Shown piece after piece: positions 18,424 to 29,679 of a DNA stretch of 64,000 nucleotides; within the stretch, counting starts at the first letter, position 1; each line of letters starts with the position of its first letter. The translations under genes were made by a program, and so were the position numbers. The stretch comes from Aeromicrobium sp. 9AM (GTDB lineage Bacteria; Actinomycetota; Actinomycetes; Propionibacteriales; Nocardioidaceae), in NCBI RefSeq assembly GCF_902506105.1, contig NZ_LR733304.1, positions 1,845,458 through 1,909,457 on the forward strand, given 5' to 3'. The notes below the pieces were generated by a model that was not told the DNA's origin, searched no databases, and saw only the letters and a program-made list of their open reading frames with translations.

Positions 18424-19436
18424 CCCGCCGGCTCGTGCGACTCGGTCCAGCGCTCGCTCTGGGTCAACCAGAACAAGTAGGTCAGGGCCGGCACGACGAT
18501 GACGCCGGCGAGGCCCACCACGACCAGGAGCCCGGCGAGGGTCGCGTCGGCGCCCGCAGCAGCCGAGATCTTGACCTCGTCGACCAGCATCCAGGGATAT
18601 TGCGCGACGCCCCAGCCGATCACGACGGCCGCGACCGCCACGACCGCTGCCAGTCGCGCCTGGGAGAACCGTCGGACGTACAGGAGGATCAGAGTCGCGA
18701 GCCCGGCCAGGGCGGAGACCACGATGACCGGCGCGGCCGGTCCGAGCAGCCGGTCACTGAGGGTCGGCGAGTCGTGCTTGATCGGGACCAGCGCGGCGAA
18801 CACGACGATCCCGGTGACGACGCCGACGCCGATCGTACGGATGCGCAGCGTCTCGCTCAGTGAGCCATGGCCCGAACGCGCGGCGTCTGCAGTCAGGAAG
18901 ACTCCCGCGAGGAAGGCGCAGGTGCCGACCGCTATCAGCCCGCCGAACAGCGAGGTGGGGTGCATCCACGAGCTGAGCTGGTCGCCGTTGCCCTCGGCCG
19001 GCACCCGGCCCGACGCGACCGCGCCCGCGGCAGCACCGAGGAAGAACGGCGTGATGAGCGACGAACCGGCGAATACCGCGCCGAAGAGACGCGCCTGCGC
19101 CAAGGTCGCAGAGTACTTGCGGAACGCGAAGCTGGCCCCTCGCAGCACGATGCCGACCAGGGCCAGCGCGAGTGGCAACGTGAGCGTCGTGGTCGCCGCG
19201 GCGAAGGTCTCGGGGAAGCCGGTCCACCAGATCACCAGGATGTAGATCAGCCACACGTGGTTGGCCTCCCACACCGGGCCGATGCTGTGGTCGATCAGGA
19301 CACGCAGCTCTCCGCCACGTTCAGAACCTCCGGCCGTCAGGTCGAAGAACCCCGAGCCGAAGTCGGCGCCGCCGAACAGGGCGTACAGGACGATGCCGGC
19401 GAACATGGCGATGGCGACGACGACCGCGAGACTCAT
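18420..19436 (-). CDS. cydB: Cytochrome bd oxidase subunit II
   Basis: 338 aa, hydrophobic throughout with eight to nine membrane segments, the normal size of CydB. It contains the family segments GADFGSGFFDL near residue 20 and GPVWEANHVWLIY near 55. It completes the quinol oxidase that reduces oxygen at high affinity. ATG 19436 overlaps the cydA stop (ATGA). The cydDC exporter genes that normally accompany cydAB are not in this operon. It is convergent with the DeoR gene. Confidence 0.95.
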   Translation of the reverse strand: MSLAVVVAIAMFAGIVLYALFGGADFGSGFFDLTAGGSERGGELRVLIDHSIGPVWEANHVWLIYILVIWWTGFPETFAAATTTLTLPLALALVGIVLRGASFAFRKYSATLAQARLFGAVFAGSSLITPFFLGAAAGAVASGRVPAEGNGDQLSSWMHPTSLFGGLIAVGTCAFLAGVFLTADAARSGHGSLSETLRIRTIGVGVVTGIVVFAALVPIKHDSPTLSDRLLGPAAPVIVVSALAGLATLILLYVRRFSQARLAAVVAVAAVVIGWGVAQYPWMLVDEVKISAAAGADATLAGLLVVVGLAGVIVVPALTYLFWLTQSERWTESHEPAG

Positions 19437-20836
19437 CGGGCACCCGCCTCGTCGACCGTCGCGCTGCCGGGCCCGTACGGGCTCGGCAGGTCCTCGTCGC
19501 CGGCGCGCCATCGCCGCGCCATCGAGCGCAGGACGACGAACGCGCCGATCGTCATGCCGACATAGACCACGACCGCGGCGGCGTAGCTCCACCACAGCCC
19601 CGCGCTCTGGCTGGCGGCGTCCTCGGTGCGCAGGATGCCCCAGACGACCCACGGCTGGCGGCCGACCTCGGTCGCGATCCAGCCGGCCTCCATCGCGAGG
19701 ATCGCCAGCGGACCGGCGACGACCGCACCGCGGAGGAACCAGCGCTTGGCCAGCGGATCATGGCCGCGCCAGCGGGCGAGCCAGAACAGCACCACGACAA
19801 TCGCCAGCAGCGTGCCGATGCCGACCATCGACTGGAACGCCAGGTGGGTGATGTTGACCGGTGGCCGATCCGCCGACGGTACGGTGTCGAGCCCCGGCAC
19901 GGGCTTGTCGAACGAGTTGCGGGCGATCAGGGACCCGATCTTGGGGATGTCGATCGCCCCGTGCACCTTGCCGTCGATCAGCACGCCGCCGAGGCGCAGC
20001 GGGGCCGGCTGCTCGGTCGCCGTCGCCAGCTCGAACGCCGCCAGCTTCGACGGCTGGGTCTCACCGACACGGAGGCCCAGGATGTGGCCGATGAACGGCT
20101 GCACGAGCGCCGCGACGGTCGCGAACACGAACGGCACCGTGAAGCCGAGGCGGTGATGGGCGTCGACTCGACCTCTGAGCATGCCGGCGGCATACACGCC
20201 TGCGACGACGAAGCCGACGACCATGAACGCGGCGAACCACATGTGCGCGAACTGCAGGTAGACACCGTCGTTGAACATCGCCCGCCACGGGTTGACGTCG
20301 GTGACCTCACCATCGACCAGCTTGAACCCTGTGGGGTTGTTCATCCACGCGTTGACCGAGATGACGCAGAACGTGCCGACCACGCCCGCGATGGCCATCG
20401 GGATCAGCATCATGAGGTGCCGGCGGGGCGGCATCCGGTCCCAGCCGTAGAGGTAGATGCCGAGGAAGATCGCCTCGACGAAGAACGACAGACCCTCGAA
20501 GGCGAAGGGCAGGCCGAGGACGTCGCCGAACTTGCCCATCAGCCCGGGCCACAGGATGCCCATCTCGAAGCTCAGCACCGTGCCGGAGACTGCCCCGATG
20601 GCGAACAGCACGGCCGACACCTTGGCCCACCGCTTGGCGAGGCCGAGGGCGACCGGGTCCTCGCGGACGATGCCCCGCCGGTGCACGACGTAGATCATCG
20701 TCGGGAAGGCCACCCCGAAGCACGCGAGGATGATGTGCCAGCCCAGCGAGAGTGCCATCTGCTCGCGGGCCGGGAGCAAGCCCGGAGGGGCATCGCTCGA
20801 GGTCAGGACGGTGGTGATGACTCCGGCGAAGTCCAT
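19433..20836 (-). CDS. cydA: Cytochrome bd oxidase subunit I
   Basis: 467 aa membrane protein carrying the haem groups and quinol site of cytochrome bd. The first membrane region SLGWHIILACFGVAFPTMIY holds a conserved haem-ligand His, and the GRQPWVVWG block towards the C-terminus is diagnostic. Start ATG 20836 follows a -10 box TAGGGT by 6 nt, so the cydAB message is probably leaderless. It probably supports respiration at low oxygen. Confidence 0.95.
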   Translation of the reverse strand: MDFAGVITTVLTSSDAPPGLLPAREQMALSLGWHIILACFGVAFPTMIYVVHRRGIVREDPVALGLAKRWAKVSAVLFAIGAVSGTVLSFEMGILWPGLMGKFGDVLGLPFAFEGLSFFVEAIFLGIYLYGWDRMPPRRHLMMLIPMAIAGVVGTFCVISVNAWMNNPTGFKLVDGEVTDVNPWRAMFNDGVYLQFAHMWFAAFMVVGFVVAGVYAAGMLRGRVDAHHRLGFTVPFVFATVAALVQPFIGHILGLRVGETQPSKLAAFELATATEQPAPLRLGGVLIDGKVHGAIDIPKIGSLIARNSFDKPVPGLDTVPSADRPPVNITHLAFQSMVGIGTLLAIVVVLFWLARWRGHDPLAKRWFLRGAVVAGPLAILAMEAGWIATEVGRQPWVVWGILRTEDAASQSAGLWWSYAAAVVVYVGMTIGAFVVLRSMARRWRAGDEDLPSPYGPGSATVDEAGAR

Positions 20837-20842
20837 GTCTTC

Positions 20843-20848
20843 ACCCTA
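20843..20848 (-). promoter_or_regulatory. -10 box of cydAB (leaderless)
   Basis: TAGGGT on the minus strand, 6 nt before the cydA ATG. Confidence 0.45.
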
Positions 20849-20972
20849 CGTCTGGGCGCTCGGCAAACCCCGTCGCGTGGGTGTGAGAAGGTCCGCGCGA
20901 CGAATATGTCACATCGCTTCGGCTCGCAAGAGCTCGCCTCACGGCGCTCCGCGCCTAGCGCGTGGATGGCCA

Positions 20973-22133
20973 CTACGCGGCGGTGACGGTCCGGAACGTG
21001 ATGCCGGCCTTCTGCAGACGCTCGATCAGCGCATCGCCCATGGCGACCGCCGTGGTGGTCTGACCGGCGACGTCGGGCAGGTCGTCGTACGCCAGGCAGA
21101 GGGCCGACTCGCTGAGCATCTTGGACGTCTCGGTGTAGCCGGGGTCGCCGCCGGTGACCTCGGCGCGAACCTTCTGGCCGCCGCCCTCGGCGAAGACCGT
21201 GAACGTGAACCAGGACTTCTCGCGCTTGTCCTCCGAGGGACCGGCGCCGGGATCCTTGAGCTTGAGCAGCAGTGCGCGGGTGGGCGGGAGTTGTGCCCCG
21301 GCGAACGCCACGCCGAGCCCGAGACCCGATGCGGCCAGCATGCGGCGGGTCTTGAAGTGCGCGAAGTGCGAATAGGTGAACTCCGGGCCGTACCGGTCGA
21401 GCGACCGGGCCGACCGCAACACGATCTGCGGGTCGATCGTCGGCATCGGGACGCCCCAGCCGCCCAGCTCCGGCGCCTTGCCGACCTTGCCGGACCCGCG
21501 GACCTTGCGGCCGTCGGGCCTCGGCTCGGCCTTGCGACGGGCAGCGGCGACCTTGCCGGACTCGCGCATGGACGAGAACTGATTGATCGCGGAGTGATAG
21601 GTGCCGCCGGAGAACTCCGCATTGGCCCGGATGTAGCCGCGCACCTGGATCGGGACATCCTTGGGCAGCTGCTCCACGGCGTACAGCACGCCCAGGTCGT
21701 ACGGGATCGAGTCGAAGCCGCAGGCATGGATGATCCGTGCGCCGGTCTCCACGGCACGATCGTGGTACTTGAGCCACATGTCGTCGACGAACTGCGGTTC
21801 GCCGGTCAGGTCGACGTAGGCGATGCCGGCCTCGACGCTCGCCTTGACCGCCGCCTCGCCGTACTTGAGGTAGGGACCGACGGTCGTGACCAGGACGCGG
21901 GTGCTGCGGGCGAGCGCGGTCATCGAGTCGGGATTGCTGATGTCGGCCGAGATGATCTCCGGGCGCACTCCCCCGAGCCGTTCGATCCGGTCGGCGACGG
22001 CCTCGAGCTTGGCCTGGTTGCGGCCGGCGATCGCCCATGACCCGCCCGGCGGCAGGTGCTCACCCAGATAGTCGGCGGTGAGGCCACCGGTGAATCCCGT
22101 GGCTCCGAGCAGGGCGATGTCGACTGAGGTCAT
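20973..22133 (-). CDS. Saccharopine-dehydrogenase-like / trans-acting enoyl-reductase-like protein
   Basis: 386 aa with an N-terminal Rossmann segment (LLGATGFTGGLTADYL, about 8-23) and a middle CGFDSIPYDLG block, as in the Rv2449c group of M. tuberculosis annotated as saccharopine dehydrogenase family; some members reduce polyketide double bonds in trans. There is no lysine or polyketide gene nearby, so the substrate is open. ATG 22133 lies 6 nt behind a -10 box TAGGTT. Its place between valS and clpX matches the mycobacterial order. Confidence 0.8.
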   Translation of the reverse strand: MTSVDIALLGATGFTGGLTADYLGEHLPPGGSWAIAGRNQAKLEAVADRIERLGGVRPEIISADISNPDSMTALARSTRVLVTTVGPYLKYGEAAVKASVEAGIAYVDLTGEPQFVDDMWLKYHDRAVETGARIIHACGFDSIPYDLGVLYAVEQLPKDVPIQVRGYIRANAEFSGGTYHSAINQFSSMRESGKVAAARRKAEPRPDGRKVRGSGKVGKAPELGGWGVPMPTIDPQIVLRSARSLDRYGPEFTYSHFAHFKTRRMLAASGLGLGVAFAGAQLPPTRALLLKLKDPGAGPSEDKREKSWFTFTVFAEGGGQKVRAEVTGGDPGYTETSKMLSESALCLAYDDLPDVAGQTTTAVAMGDALIERLQKAGITFRTVTAA

Positions 22134-22139
22134 GCAGCC

Positions 22140-22145
22140 AACCTA
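22140..22145 (-). promoter_or_regulatory. -10 box of the saccharopine-dehydrogenase-like gene (leaderless)
   Basis: TAGGTT on the minus strand, 6 nt before the ATG at 22133. Confidence 0.45.
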
Positions 22146-22166
22146 CCGACGGTATGGCTGGGGAGG

Positions 22167-23438
<1,272 letters not shown>

Positions 23439-23569
23439 GTGGAGAGTCCCTTCTTGGTTCTGCGCGGTGTGAGCCGGAGCCGGCCCGTGACCGGGAGAGC
23501 AATATTTTCACCCTAGCGGCGAATGTGTGCTGCGTCTCGGTCACGGCGCCGGTTGTCATAGGCGTGTCG

Positions 23570-24172
23570 TCAGACTGCCGGGACCTTGAGGGTCTCGAGG
23601 ACCTCGTCGATCAGGCCGTACTCCAGTGCCTGGGCGGCGGTGAGGATCTTGTCGCGGTCGACATCCTTGCTGACCTCCTCGACGGGCTTGCCCGACGCGT
23701 CGGAGATCATCTTCTCCATCAGCTCGCGCATGCGCAGGATCTCGTTGGCCTGGATCTCCAGGTCGGAGATCTGTCCGCCGGTGCCCTCGGTGTAGGGCTG
23801 GTGGATCAGGATGCGGCTGTTGGGCAGCGCCAGACGCTTGCCGGGCGTGCCTGCGGCGAGCAGCACGGCGGCGGCCGAGGCAGCCTGGCCGAGGCAGATC
23901 GTCTGCACGTCGGGCTTGAGGTAGCGCATCGTGTCGTAGATCGCCGTCAGCGCGGTGAACGAGCCGCCGGGGCTGTTGATGTAGATGCTGATGTCGCGAT
24001 CGGGGTCCATCGCCTGGAGGCACAGCATCTGGGCCATGACGGCGTTGGCGACGTCGTCGCTGATCGGCGTGCCGAGGAAGATGATGCGGTCCTCGAACAG
24101 CTTGGCGTAGGGGTCGATGCGGCGGAAGCCGTAGGACGTGCGCTCTTCCCACTGGGGAATGTAGTAGCTCAT
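23570..24172 (-). CDS. clpP2: ATP-dependent Clp protease proteolytic subunit 2
   Basis: 200 aa serine peptidase. Catalytic Ser99 in GQAASA and His124 in LIHQPYTEG; the N-terminus [20 protein letters not shown] is the ClpP2 type of actinobacteria. ATG 24172 overlaps the clpP1 stop (ATGA) and has GGAG about 10 nt upstream. In actinobacteria ClpP1 and ClpP2 rings combine into one mixed peptidase that is usually essential. Confidence 0.97.
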   Translation of the reverse strand: MSYYIPQWEERTSYGFRRIDPYAKLFEDRIIFLGTPISDDVANAVMAQMLCLQAMDPDRDISIYINSPGGSFTALTAIYDTMRYLKPDVQTICLGQAASAAAVLLAAGTPGKRLALPNSRILIHQPYTEGTGGQISDLEIQANEILRMRELMEKMISDASGKPVEEVSKDVDRDKILTAAQALEYGLIDEVLETLKVPAV

Positions 24173-24786
24173 GATGTGAGGTCTCCTGCGCTCGCGACGA
24201 CGTGATCGATCAGTCCGTACTCCTTGGCCTGCTCCGGCGTGAACCACCGGTCGCGGTCGGAGTCGAGCTCGATCTGCTCGACAGTCTGACCGCTGTGCTG
24301 GGCCTGCAGCTCGTTGAGCTGCTTCTTGAGCAGCAGGCTCTGCTGCGCCTGGATCTTGATGTCCGACGCCGAGCCGCCGATGCCGCCCGAGGGCTGGTGC
24401 ATCATGATGCGCGCGTGCGGCAGGGCGTAACGCTTGCCGGCCGTGCCCGCGGCGAGCAGGAACTGGCCCATCGAGGCAGCCAGGCCCATGCCGAACGTGG
24501 CGACATCGTTGGAGATGAACTGCATCGTGTCGTAGATCGCCATGCCGGAGTCGACCGAGCCGCCCGGCGAGTTGATGTAGAGGTAGATGTCGGCCTGCGG
24601 ATCCTCTGCGTTGAGCAGCAGCATCTGGGCGCAGATCGCGTTGGAGTTGGAGTCGCGGACCTCGGAGCCCAGGAACACGATGCGTTCCTTGAGCAGCCGC
24701 TGGTAGATGTGGCCATCGAGATCCGAGGGGCCGGCCTCGCCGGCCATTCTCGGCGACATGGGGCTGTGGGTATCCGGTGTGTTCAC
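24169..24786 (-). CDS. clpP1: ATP-dependent Clp protease proteolytic subunit 1
   Basis: 205 aa. Catalytic Ser105 in GLAASMGQ and His130 in [11 protein letters not shown] 24786 is chosen because a -10 box TAGGTT ends 7 nt before it; it adds a 13-residue leader before the more conserved part. In many relatives tig lies just upstream; here about 16 kb with the inositol genes intervene, so clpP1P2 depends on its own promoter. Confidence 0.96.
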   Translation of the reverse strand: MNTPDTHSPMSPRMAGEAGPSDLDGHIYQRLLKERIVFLGSEVRDSNSNAICAQMLLLNAEDPQADIYLYINSPGGSVDSGMAIYDTMQFISNDVATFGMGLAASMGQFLLAAGTAGKRYALPHARIMMHQPSGGIGGSASDIKIQAQQSLLLKKQLNELQAQHSGQTVEQIELDSDRDRWFTPEQAKEYGLIDHVVASAGDLTS

Positions 24787-24793
24787 GTCCCCA

Positions 24794-24799
24794 AACCTA
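24794..24799 (-). promoter_or_regulatory. -10 box of clpP1P2 (leaderless)
   Basis: TAGGTT on the minus strand, 7 nt before the GTG at 24786. Confidence 0.45.
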
Positions 24800-24877
24800 G
24801 ACGGCCCGGGGATCGAACACACGCGAAAACACGGCTGTTCGCTGACAGCGTGAACGCCGCGCCGGAGATCGACGGCG

Positions 24878-25654
24878 TCAGAGCGTGAACGCCTCGCGGA
24901 AGCGCTCGAGGGCGACGTGGGAGTCGCCGCTCGCGTACGCCTCCATCGCCACGACGCCGTCGTACCCGGCATCGGCGAGCGCGCGGGCGACGAACGGCCA
25001 GTTGACCTCGCCCGTGCCCGGCTCGCAGCGACCGGGTACGTCCGCCACCTGCACCTCGCCCAGGTGCGGTGCGGACCGACGGATGAGCTCGACGAGGTTC
25101 CCCTCGCCGATCTGCGCGTGGTAGAGGTCGAGGTTCATCTTGACGTGCGGGCTGTCGACCGCGGTCACCAGCGCCAGAGTGTCGGCGGCGCGCCCGAACG
25201 GGGTGCCGGGATGGTCGACCTCGGTGTTGAGGTTCTCCAGGACGAACGTGACGCCATGCCGCTCCCCCAGCTCCGCGACGCGCGAGAGCGTACGTTCGGC
25301 GGCCAGCCACATGTCGCCGGTCACCACCTCGACCGGGCGTACGGGAATGCCACCGTCACCGAGGCCGGTGCCGTGCAGGTTGAGGGTCGGGCAGTGGATC
25401 GCCTGCGCGAACGGGATCGACTGCTCGGCCGTGCGGAGCAGGTCGTCGGCTCCGTCAGGCGTGATCAGGTCGCCCGTGACGTAGCCGGTCATCGAGGTGA
25501 ACGTCGCGCCCGTGGCCGCCAGCGCTGCGGCGTCCTTGTCGTTCCATCCCCATATCTCGGCGGCAAACCCCGCCGCATGGATCCGATCGATCCGCTCCAG
25601 CAACGGGAGCTCGGTGAACACCATCTCGGCGCAGACGGCCAGGGTGAACGTCAC
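24878..25654 (-). CDS. TIM-barrel sugar isomerase, hydroxypyruvate isomerase/IolE-like
   Basis: 258 aa, the length of E. coli Hyi, with the xylose-isomerase-like barrel pattern: an N-terminal [16 protein letters not shown] helix, acidic residues in [13 protein letters not shown] and in [13 protein letters not shown], and the end [11 protein letters not shown]. It should isomerise or dehydrate a small keto sugar. GTG 25654 overlaps the preceding dehydrogenase stop (GTGA). It is the last gene of the inositol operon, so it may be an IolH- or IolI-like step, but the exact reaction is inferred only from context. Confidence 0.75.
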   Translation of the reverse strand: MTFTLAVCAEMVFTELPLLERIDRIHAAGFAAEIWGWNDKDAAALAATGATFTSMTGYVTGDLITPDGADDLLRTAEQSIPFAQAIHCPTLNLHGTGLGDGGIPVRPVEVVTGDMWLAAERTLSRVAELGERHGVTFVLENLNTEVDHPGTPFGRAADTLALVTAVDSPHVKMNLDLYHAQIGEGNLVELIRRSAPHLGEVQVADVPGRCEPGTGEVNWPFVARALADAGYDGVVAMEAYASGDSHVALERFREAFTL

Positions 25655-26658
25655 GCGGGGACCTGCGCCCGGGTGCCGGACTGGTGCGACTCGATGCATG
25701 CCTGCGCGATCGCGAAGGCGGCGCGGGCGTCCTCACCAGTCACCGACGGCGTACGCCCCTCGCGGATCGCGGTCGCGAACTCGGCGAACTCTCCCGTGTA
25801 GGCGTCGATCATGAGCTCGGTGTCGCCGTGTGCCGTCGCCGCAATCCGCCCCGTCGCGTCGTGCAGGCGCATCGACGTCGTGGCACCCTCGCCGGCGGTC
25901 ACCATGCCGGCCGAACCGAGCACCTCGCCGCGTACGTCATACCCGTAGGCCGCCGCGAAGCTCGCCTCTGCCGTTGCGATGGCACCGTTGTCGTACCGGA
26001 TCACGACCGTCGCGTGGTCCAGCAGCGTCGGGTGACCGGGCGCCGTGAGCGAGTCGGCTGTCGCGACGACGTCGACGGCTCGCGCGCCCGGGTTGAGCCA
26101 GTTGAGGGTGTCGAAGTCGTGGATCAACGTCTGGGTGAAGACGGTCCACGGCGGGACTGCATCGGGATCGGCCGGCCCGGCGCCCGGGTCGCGGGTCAGG
26201 GAGCGCAGCTGCCGGACCGTACCGATGCGGCCGGCGACGATCGCGTCGTGCGCGGCACGGAAGTCGGCGGCGAAGCGGCGGTTGAAGCCGACCTGGAACG
26301 CCACACCAGCCTGAGCCGTCGCCGCGATGCCGCGCTCGATCTCCTCGAGGCTCATCCCGGCGGGCTTCTCGGAGAACACATGCTTGCCGGCGCCGGCAGC
26401 GGCGACGATGAGCTCGGCGTGCGCGGTGGACGATGCCGCGATGACGACCGCATCGACGTCATCCGCCGCGAAGACCGCCTCGGGCGACGACTCGCCGCGA
26501 GCGTGCAGTGGTTCGGCGAGCGCTGCGGCGACACCGGGACGGGGGTCGGCCACGGCGACCAGCTGTGCCTCCGGGACGCGGCGGGCGATGACGGTGGCGT
26601 GGGACGCGCCGATGCGCCCCGCTCCGATGAGTCCGATCCGGACGGGTGTGAGAGTCAT
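25651..26658 (-). CDS. Gfo/Idh/MocA dehydrogenase, inositol 2-dehydrogenase-like (copy 1)
   Basis: 335 aa. N-terminal NAD-binding GLIGAGRIGASH, the EKPAG motif whose Lys is catalytic, and the IolG-typical FAAAYGYDVRGEVLGS segment in the C-terminal domain. It should oxidise a cyclitol or sugar to a keto compound. ATG 26658 starts 8 nt after the upstream dehydrogenase stop. Three genes of this family in a row suggest different stereoisomers or successive steps; which one is the true myo-inositol dehydrogenase is unclear. Confidence 0.85.
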   Translation of the reverse strand: MTLTPVRIGLIGAGRIGASHATVIARRVPEAQLVAVADPRPGVAAALAEPLHARGESSPEAVFAADDVDAVVIAASSTAHAELIVAAAGAGKHVFSEKPAGMSLEEIERGIAATAQAGVAFQVGFNRRFAADFRAAHDAIVAGRIGTVRQLRSLTRDPGAGPADPDAVPPWTVFTQTLIHDFDTLNWLNPGARAVDVVATADSLTAPGHPTLLDHATVVIRYDNGAIATAEASFAAAYGYDVRGEVLGSAGMVTAGEGATTSMRLHDATGRIAATAHGDTELMIDAYTGEFAEFATAIREGRTPSVTGEDARAAFAIAQACIESHQSGTRAQVPA

Positions 26659-26666
26659 CGAGGTTC

Positions 26667-27656
26667 CTAGGCGTAGAGGTCGGGCCGCGGATCGAGGGAG
26701 ACGTTCTGGCGTCCGCCAGCGGTGAGTGAGGCGACACCCGCCGCGGCGACGACGTTCGCGACGTACCCGTCCCAGGCGCTGGGACCGTGCACCACGCCGT
26801 TGAGCGCGTCCTCGGCCCAGGCGCCGAGCTCCAGCCGGTACGCGTCGGAGAACCGGCCGATGAAGTCGTCCCGCACGCGTACGCCGTCGAGTCCGGCCTT
26901 GCGCAGGCTCGAGGGCGTCGGCGGCACGAGCGACACGGTTCCCGAGGTGCCGACGAGCTCGCACCGGACGTCGTAGCCGTACGCGGCGTTGACGAACACC
27001 TCGACCGACACCAGGACGCCCGAGCGCATCTGGATGGTGGCCAGCTGGGGATCGCGCAGGCCCTCCGCGACCGGGGACTCGACCCGGATGCTCGCGACCT
27101 CGTCGTCGAGCAGCCACCGGACGATGTCGAGCTCGTGCACCATCGAGCCGGTGACGATGCCCTCGCTGGTGGAGCTGGTGTGCGAGGAGGCGTTGCGGTG
27201 GATGCAGTGCACCATGCGCGCGTCGCCGATGTCGCCGTTGCGCAAGGCGTCGCGCATCTCCCGGTAGCCGGGGTCGTAGCGCCGCATGAACCCGAGCTGG
27301 ACGAGTTGACGACCGGCCGCGACCTCGGCCTCGACGACCGATAGCGAGTCCTCGGCGGTCACGGCGAGCGGCTTCTCGCACAGCACGTGCTTGCCGGCGG
27401 CGATGCAGGCCTTGGCGAGGTCGGCGTGCGTGTGGTCCGGCGAGCAGATGATGACCGCGTCGACGGCCGACGAGTCGATCAGCGCCTCGGCCGACCCGGC
27501 GACGCCGGCGTAGACCGGCTGCGCGACGGCGTAGGCCCGCTCGACGTCGAAGTCGTAGACCTCGGACACCCGCGCTGCCGGGATGGCCGTCGAGATCGTC
27601 CTGATGTGGTCGGCGCCCATGGCACCCACCCCGATGACGCCCACACGGAGACTCAC
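26667..27656 (-). CDS. Gfo/Idh/MocA dehydrogenase, inositol 2-dehydrogenase-like (copy 2)
   Basis: 329 aa with GVIGVGAMGADH at the N-terminus, the catalytic EKPL motif and NAAYGYDVRCELVG, which together look closest to IolG of the three copies. GTG 27656 overlaps the stop of the third dehydrogenase (GTGA). It probably makes scyllo-inosose from myo-inositol, the substrate of the IolE protein encoded first in this operon. Confidence 0.85.
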   Translation of the reverse strand: MSLRVGVIGVGAMGADHIRTISTAIPAARVSEVYDFDVERAYAVAQPVYAGVAGSAEALIDSSAVDAVIICSPDHTHADLAKACIAAGKHVLCEKPLAVTAEDSLSVVEAEVAAGRQLVQLGFMRRYDPGYREMRDALRNGDIGDARMVHCIHRNASSHTSSTSEGIVTGSMVHELDIVRWLLDDEVASIRVESPVAEGLRDPQLATIQMRSGVLVSVEVFVNAAYGYDVRCELVGTSGTVSLVPPTPSSLRKAGLDGVRVRDDFIGRFSDAYRLELGAWAEDALNGVVHGPSAWDGYVANVVAAAGVASLTAGGRQNVSLDPRPDLYA

Positions 27657-28804
27657 AGTGCGACCCACTTTCGTTCGTCGGCCGACACGATCATCGCGTC
27701 GACGGTGCGCGCCGCGATGAGCGCGTCGTGGATGGTGGCCCCGTGCGGCTTGCCGTCGGCGATCGACTGCACGAGCCGGCGGGCCTCGATGACCTTGAGG
27801 TCGTCGAAGCCCATGGGGTTGTTGGCTCCGGGCTGGAAGGCCGCGAGCTCGCCGTCTCCCGGAGCGACGTAGCGCGTCGCGTAGAACGCGTCCTGGTAGT
27901 CCTGGTCGAGGCAGACCTGCAGCTCACCCATGCGCCGGAAGTCCCACTTCAAGGCGCCCGTGGTGCCGTGCACCTCGATCCCGTACGTGTTCTGCTCCCC
28001 CACCGCGGACCTGCTGGCCTCGAGGATGCCGCGCGAACCGCCGGCGAGGCGCAGGAGGGCGGAGACGTAGTCCTCGTTCTCGACCGGTCCCATCGCGCCC
28101 GAGCCGCGCTCGTAGTGCATCGCACCGGGCCGGGCCTCTGGACGCTCGGGGATGAACGTCGCCCGGTCGGCGATCAGCTCGTCGATGTCGGCCACGACGT
28201 AGCGGACGAGGTCGGCCGCGTGGCTGACGAGGTCGCCGAGCACGCCACTGCCGGCGAACTCGTTCTGGAACCGCCACGACAGGGCGCCGTCGGGGTGCGC
28301 GGCGTAGTCGGACACGAAGCGTACGGACGTGTGCTCGACGGTGCCGAGTCGTCCGGAAGCCACGAGCTCGCGCGCCAGCTCGACGGCCGGGGCGTTGCGG
28401 TAGTTGAACCCCGCCGCGCTCTGCACGCCGGCGGCCTCGACGGCCGCGACGATCTCGGCGGTCTCGTCGGCGTTGCGGCCCGCGGGCTTCTCGACCCACA
28501 GGTGCTTGCCGGCCTGCGCCGCGGCGACTGCGACGTCACGGTGGATGAAGTTGGGCCCGGTCACGCATACAAGATCGACATCGTCGCGGGTCACCAGCTC
28601 ACGCCAGTCGGTGAGCTGGTGCTCGAACCCGAAGGCCTGCGCAGCGCGTTCCGTACGGTCGTCGTCGGCCGTGTCGGCCACCGCGACGAGCCGCGGCCGC
28701 AACGGGCTGTCGGTGTAGTGCTGCGTGAGCCGGCTCAGCGCCCGGGCGTGGACCTGGCCCATCCAGCCCAGGCCCACGATGCCGACGCGGAGCTCTGCCG
28801 TCAC
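27653..28804 (-). CDS. Gfo/Idh/MocA dehydrogenase (copy 3)
   Basis: 383 aa, longer than its two neighbours. [12 protein letters not shown] at the N-terminus, WVEKPAGRN with the catalytic Lys, and a long C-terminal domain with [13 protein letters not shown], where the His fits the second catalytic position. It lacks the AAYGYDVR block of the other two, so it probably uses another sugar or inositol isomer. GTG 28804 overlaps the ATPase stop (GTGA). Confidence 0.83.
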   Translation of the reverse strand: MTAELRVGIVGLGWMGQVHARALSRLTQHYTDSPLRPRLVAVADTADDDRTERAAQAFGFEHQLTDWRELVTRDDVDLVCVTGPNFIHRDVAVAAAQAGKHLWVEKPAGRNADETAEIVAAVEAAGVQSAAGFNYRNAPAVELARELVASGRLGTVEHTSVRFVSDYAAHPDGALSWRFQNEFAGSGVLGDLVSHAADLVRYVVADIDELIADRATFIPERPEARPGAMHYERGSGAMGPVENEDYVSALLRLAGGSRGILEASRSAVGEQNTYGIEVHGTTGALKWDFRRMGELQVCLDQDYQDAFYATRYVAPGDGELAAFQPGANNPMGFDDLKVIEARRLVQSIADGKPHGATIHDALIAARTVDAMIVSADERKWVAL

Positions 28805-29679
28805 GTGATGTCTGCCTTCAGCTCCTGCGCGATCGCCGAGTCCGCACCCATCGTCTCCGCGAGCTCGTGGGCAAGCGACTCCAGCTCCTCGCCGCCGGCC
28901 ATCATCGCCGTGAGGTCCTCGAGCGTCAGGTCGGCCTTGGGGAAGTCGCCCATGCTCTTGCCACGCCGCAGCAGCATGAACCGGTCGCCAACCGGATAGG
29001 CGTGGTGCGGGTTGTGCGTGATGAACACGACGCCGAGACCGCGCTCACGCGCCTTGGCGATGTACTTCAGCACGACACCGGACTGCTTGACCCCCAGAGC
29101 CGCGGTCGGCTCGTCGAGGATCAGCACGCGCGCGCCGAAGTAGACCGCACGGGCGATCGCGACGCACTGCCGCTCGCCGCCGGAGAGCGTGCCGATCGGC
29201 TGCTCCACGTCGCGCAGGTCGATGCCCATCGCCGACAGCTCGGACTTCGTGGTGCGCTTCATGAAGTCGATGTCGAGCTTCTTGAGCGGACCGACACCCT
29301 TGGTGATCTCGCTGCCGAGGAAGAAGTTCCGCCACACCGGCATCAGCGGAACCACAGCGAGGTCCTGGTAGACCGTCGCGATGCCCAGCTCGAGGGCGGC
29401 ACGAGGGCTCGACAGCGTGTGGTCCTCGCCGTCGATCAGCAGCTGGCCGTCGGTGTGCTCGTGGGCACCCGCGAGGATCTTGATGAATGTCGACTTGCCC
29501 GCACCGTTGTCACCCAGCACGCAGGTCACCTCGCCGGCACGCACGGACGTCGAGACGTCGCTCAGCGCGATGATGTTGCCGTAGCGCTTGCCGATGTCAC
29601 GCACCTCGATGATCGCGGTGCCGCGCGGTGGCGGGGCGTAGACGTTGGTGACCGGTGATGCTGCTTCGTTCTCGCTCAT
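28801..29679 (-). CDS. Sugar/inositol ABC transporter ATP-binding protein, single-domain FrcA type
   Basis: 292 aa with one ABC domain: Walker [10 protein letters not shown], signature LSGGERQC, Walker [12 protein letters not shown]. Relatives such as RbsA and XylG have two ABC domains; one-domain versions such as FrcA are known and would act as homodimers. A variable 30-residue lead and an acidic C-terminal tail flank the domain. ATG 29679 overlaps the permease stop (ATGA). It powers the importer of the inositol operon. Confidence 0.9.
   Translation of the reverse strand: MSENEAASPVTNVYAPPPRGTAIIEVRDIGKRYGNIIALSDVSTSVRAGEVTCVLGDNGAGKSTFIKILAGAHEHTDGQLLIDGEDHTLSSPRAALELGIATVYQDLAVVPLMPVWRNFFLGSEITKGVGPLKKLDIDFMKRTTKSELSAMGIDLRDVEQPIGTLSGGERQCVAIARAVYFGARVLILDEPTAALGVKQSGVVLKYIAKARERGLGVVFITHNPHHAYPVGDRFMLLRRGKSMGDFPKADLTLEDLTAMMAGGEELESLAHELAETMGADSAIAQELKADIT

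Noticed and set aside
11017..20916. The shared 10-mer TATGTCACAT at 11017 and near 20907 as a common operator
   Set aside because: Short, only two copies, in unrelated positions relative to starts, and not a proper palindrome.
20837..20972. A gene or RNA in the gap between cydA and the saccharopine-dehydrogenase-like gene
   Set aside because: 136 bp with no coding frame of note; it holds the cydA -10 box and otherwise only GC-rich sequence without a convincing hairpin.
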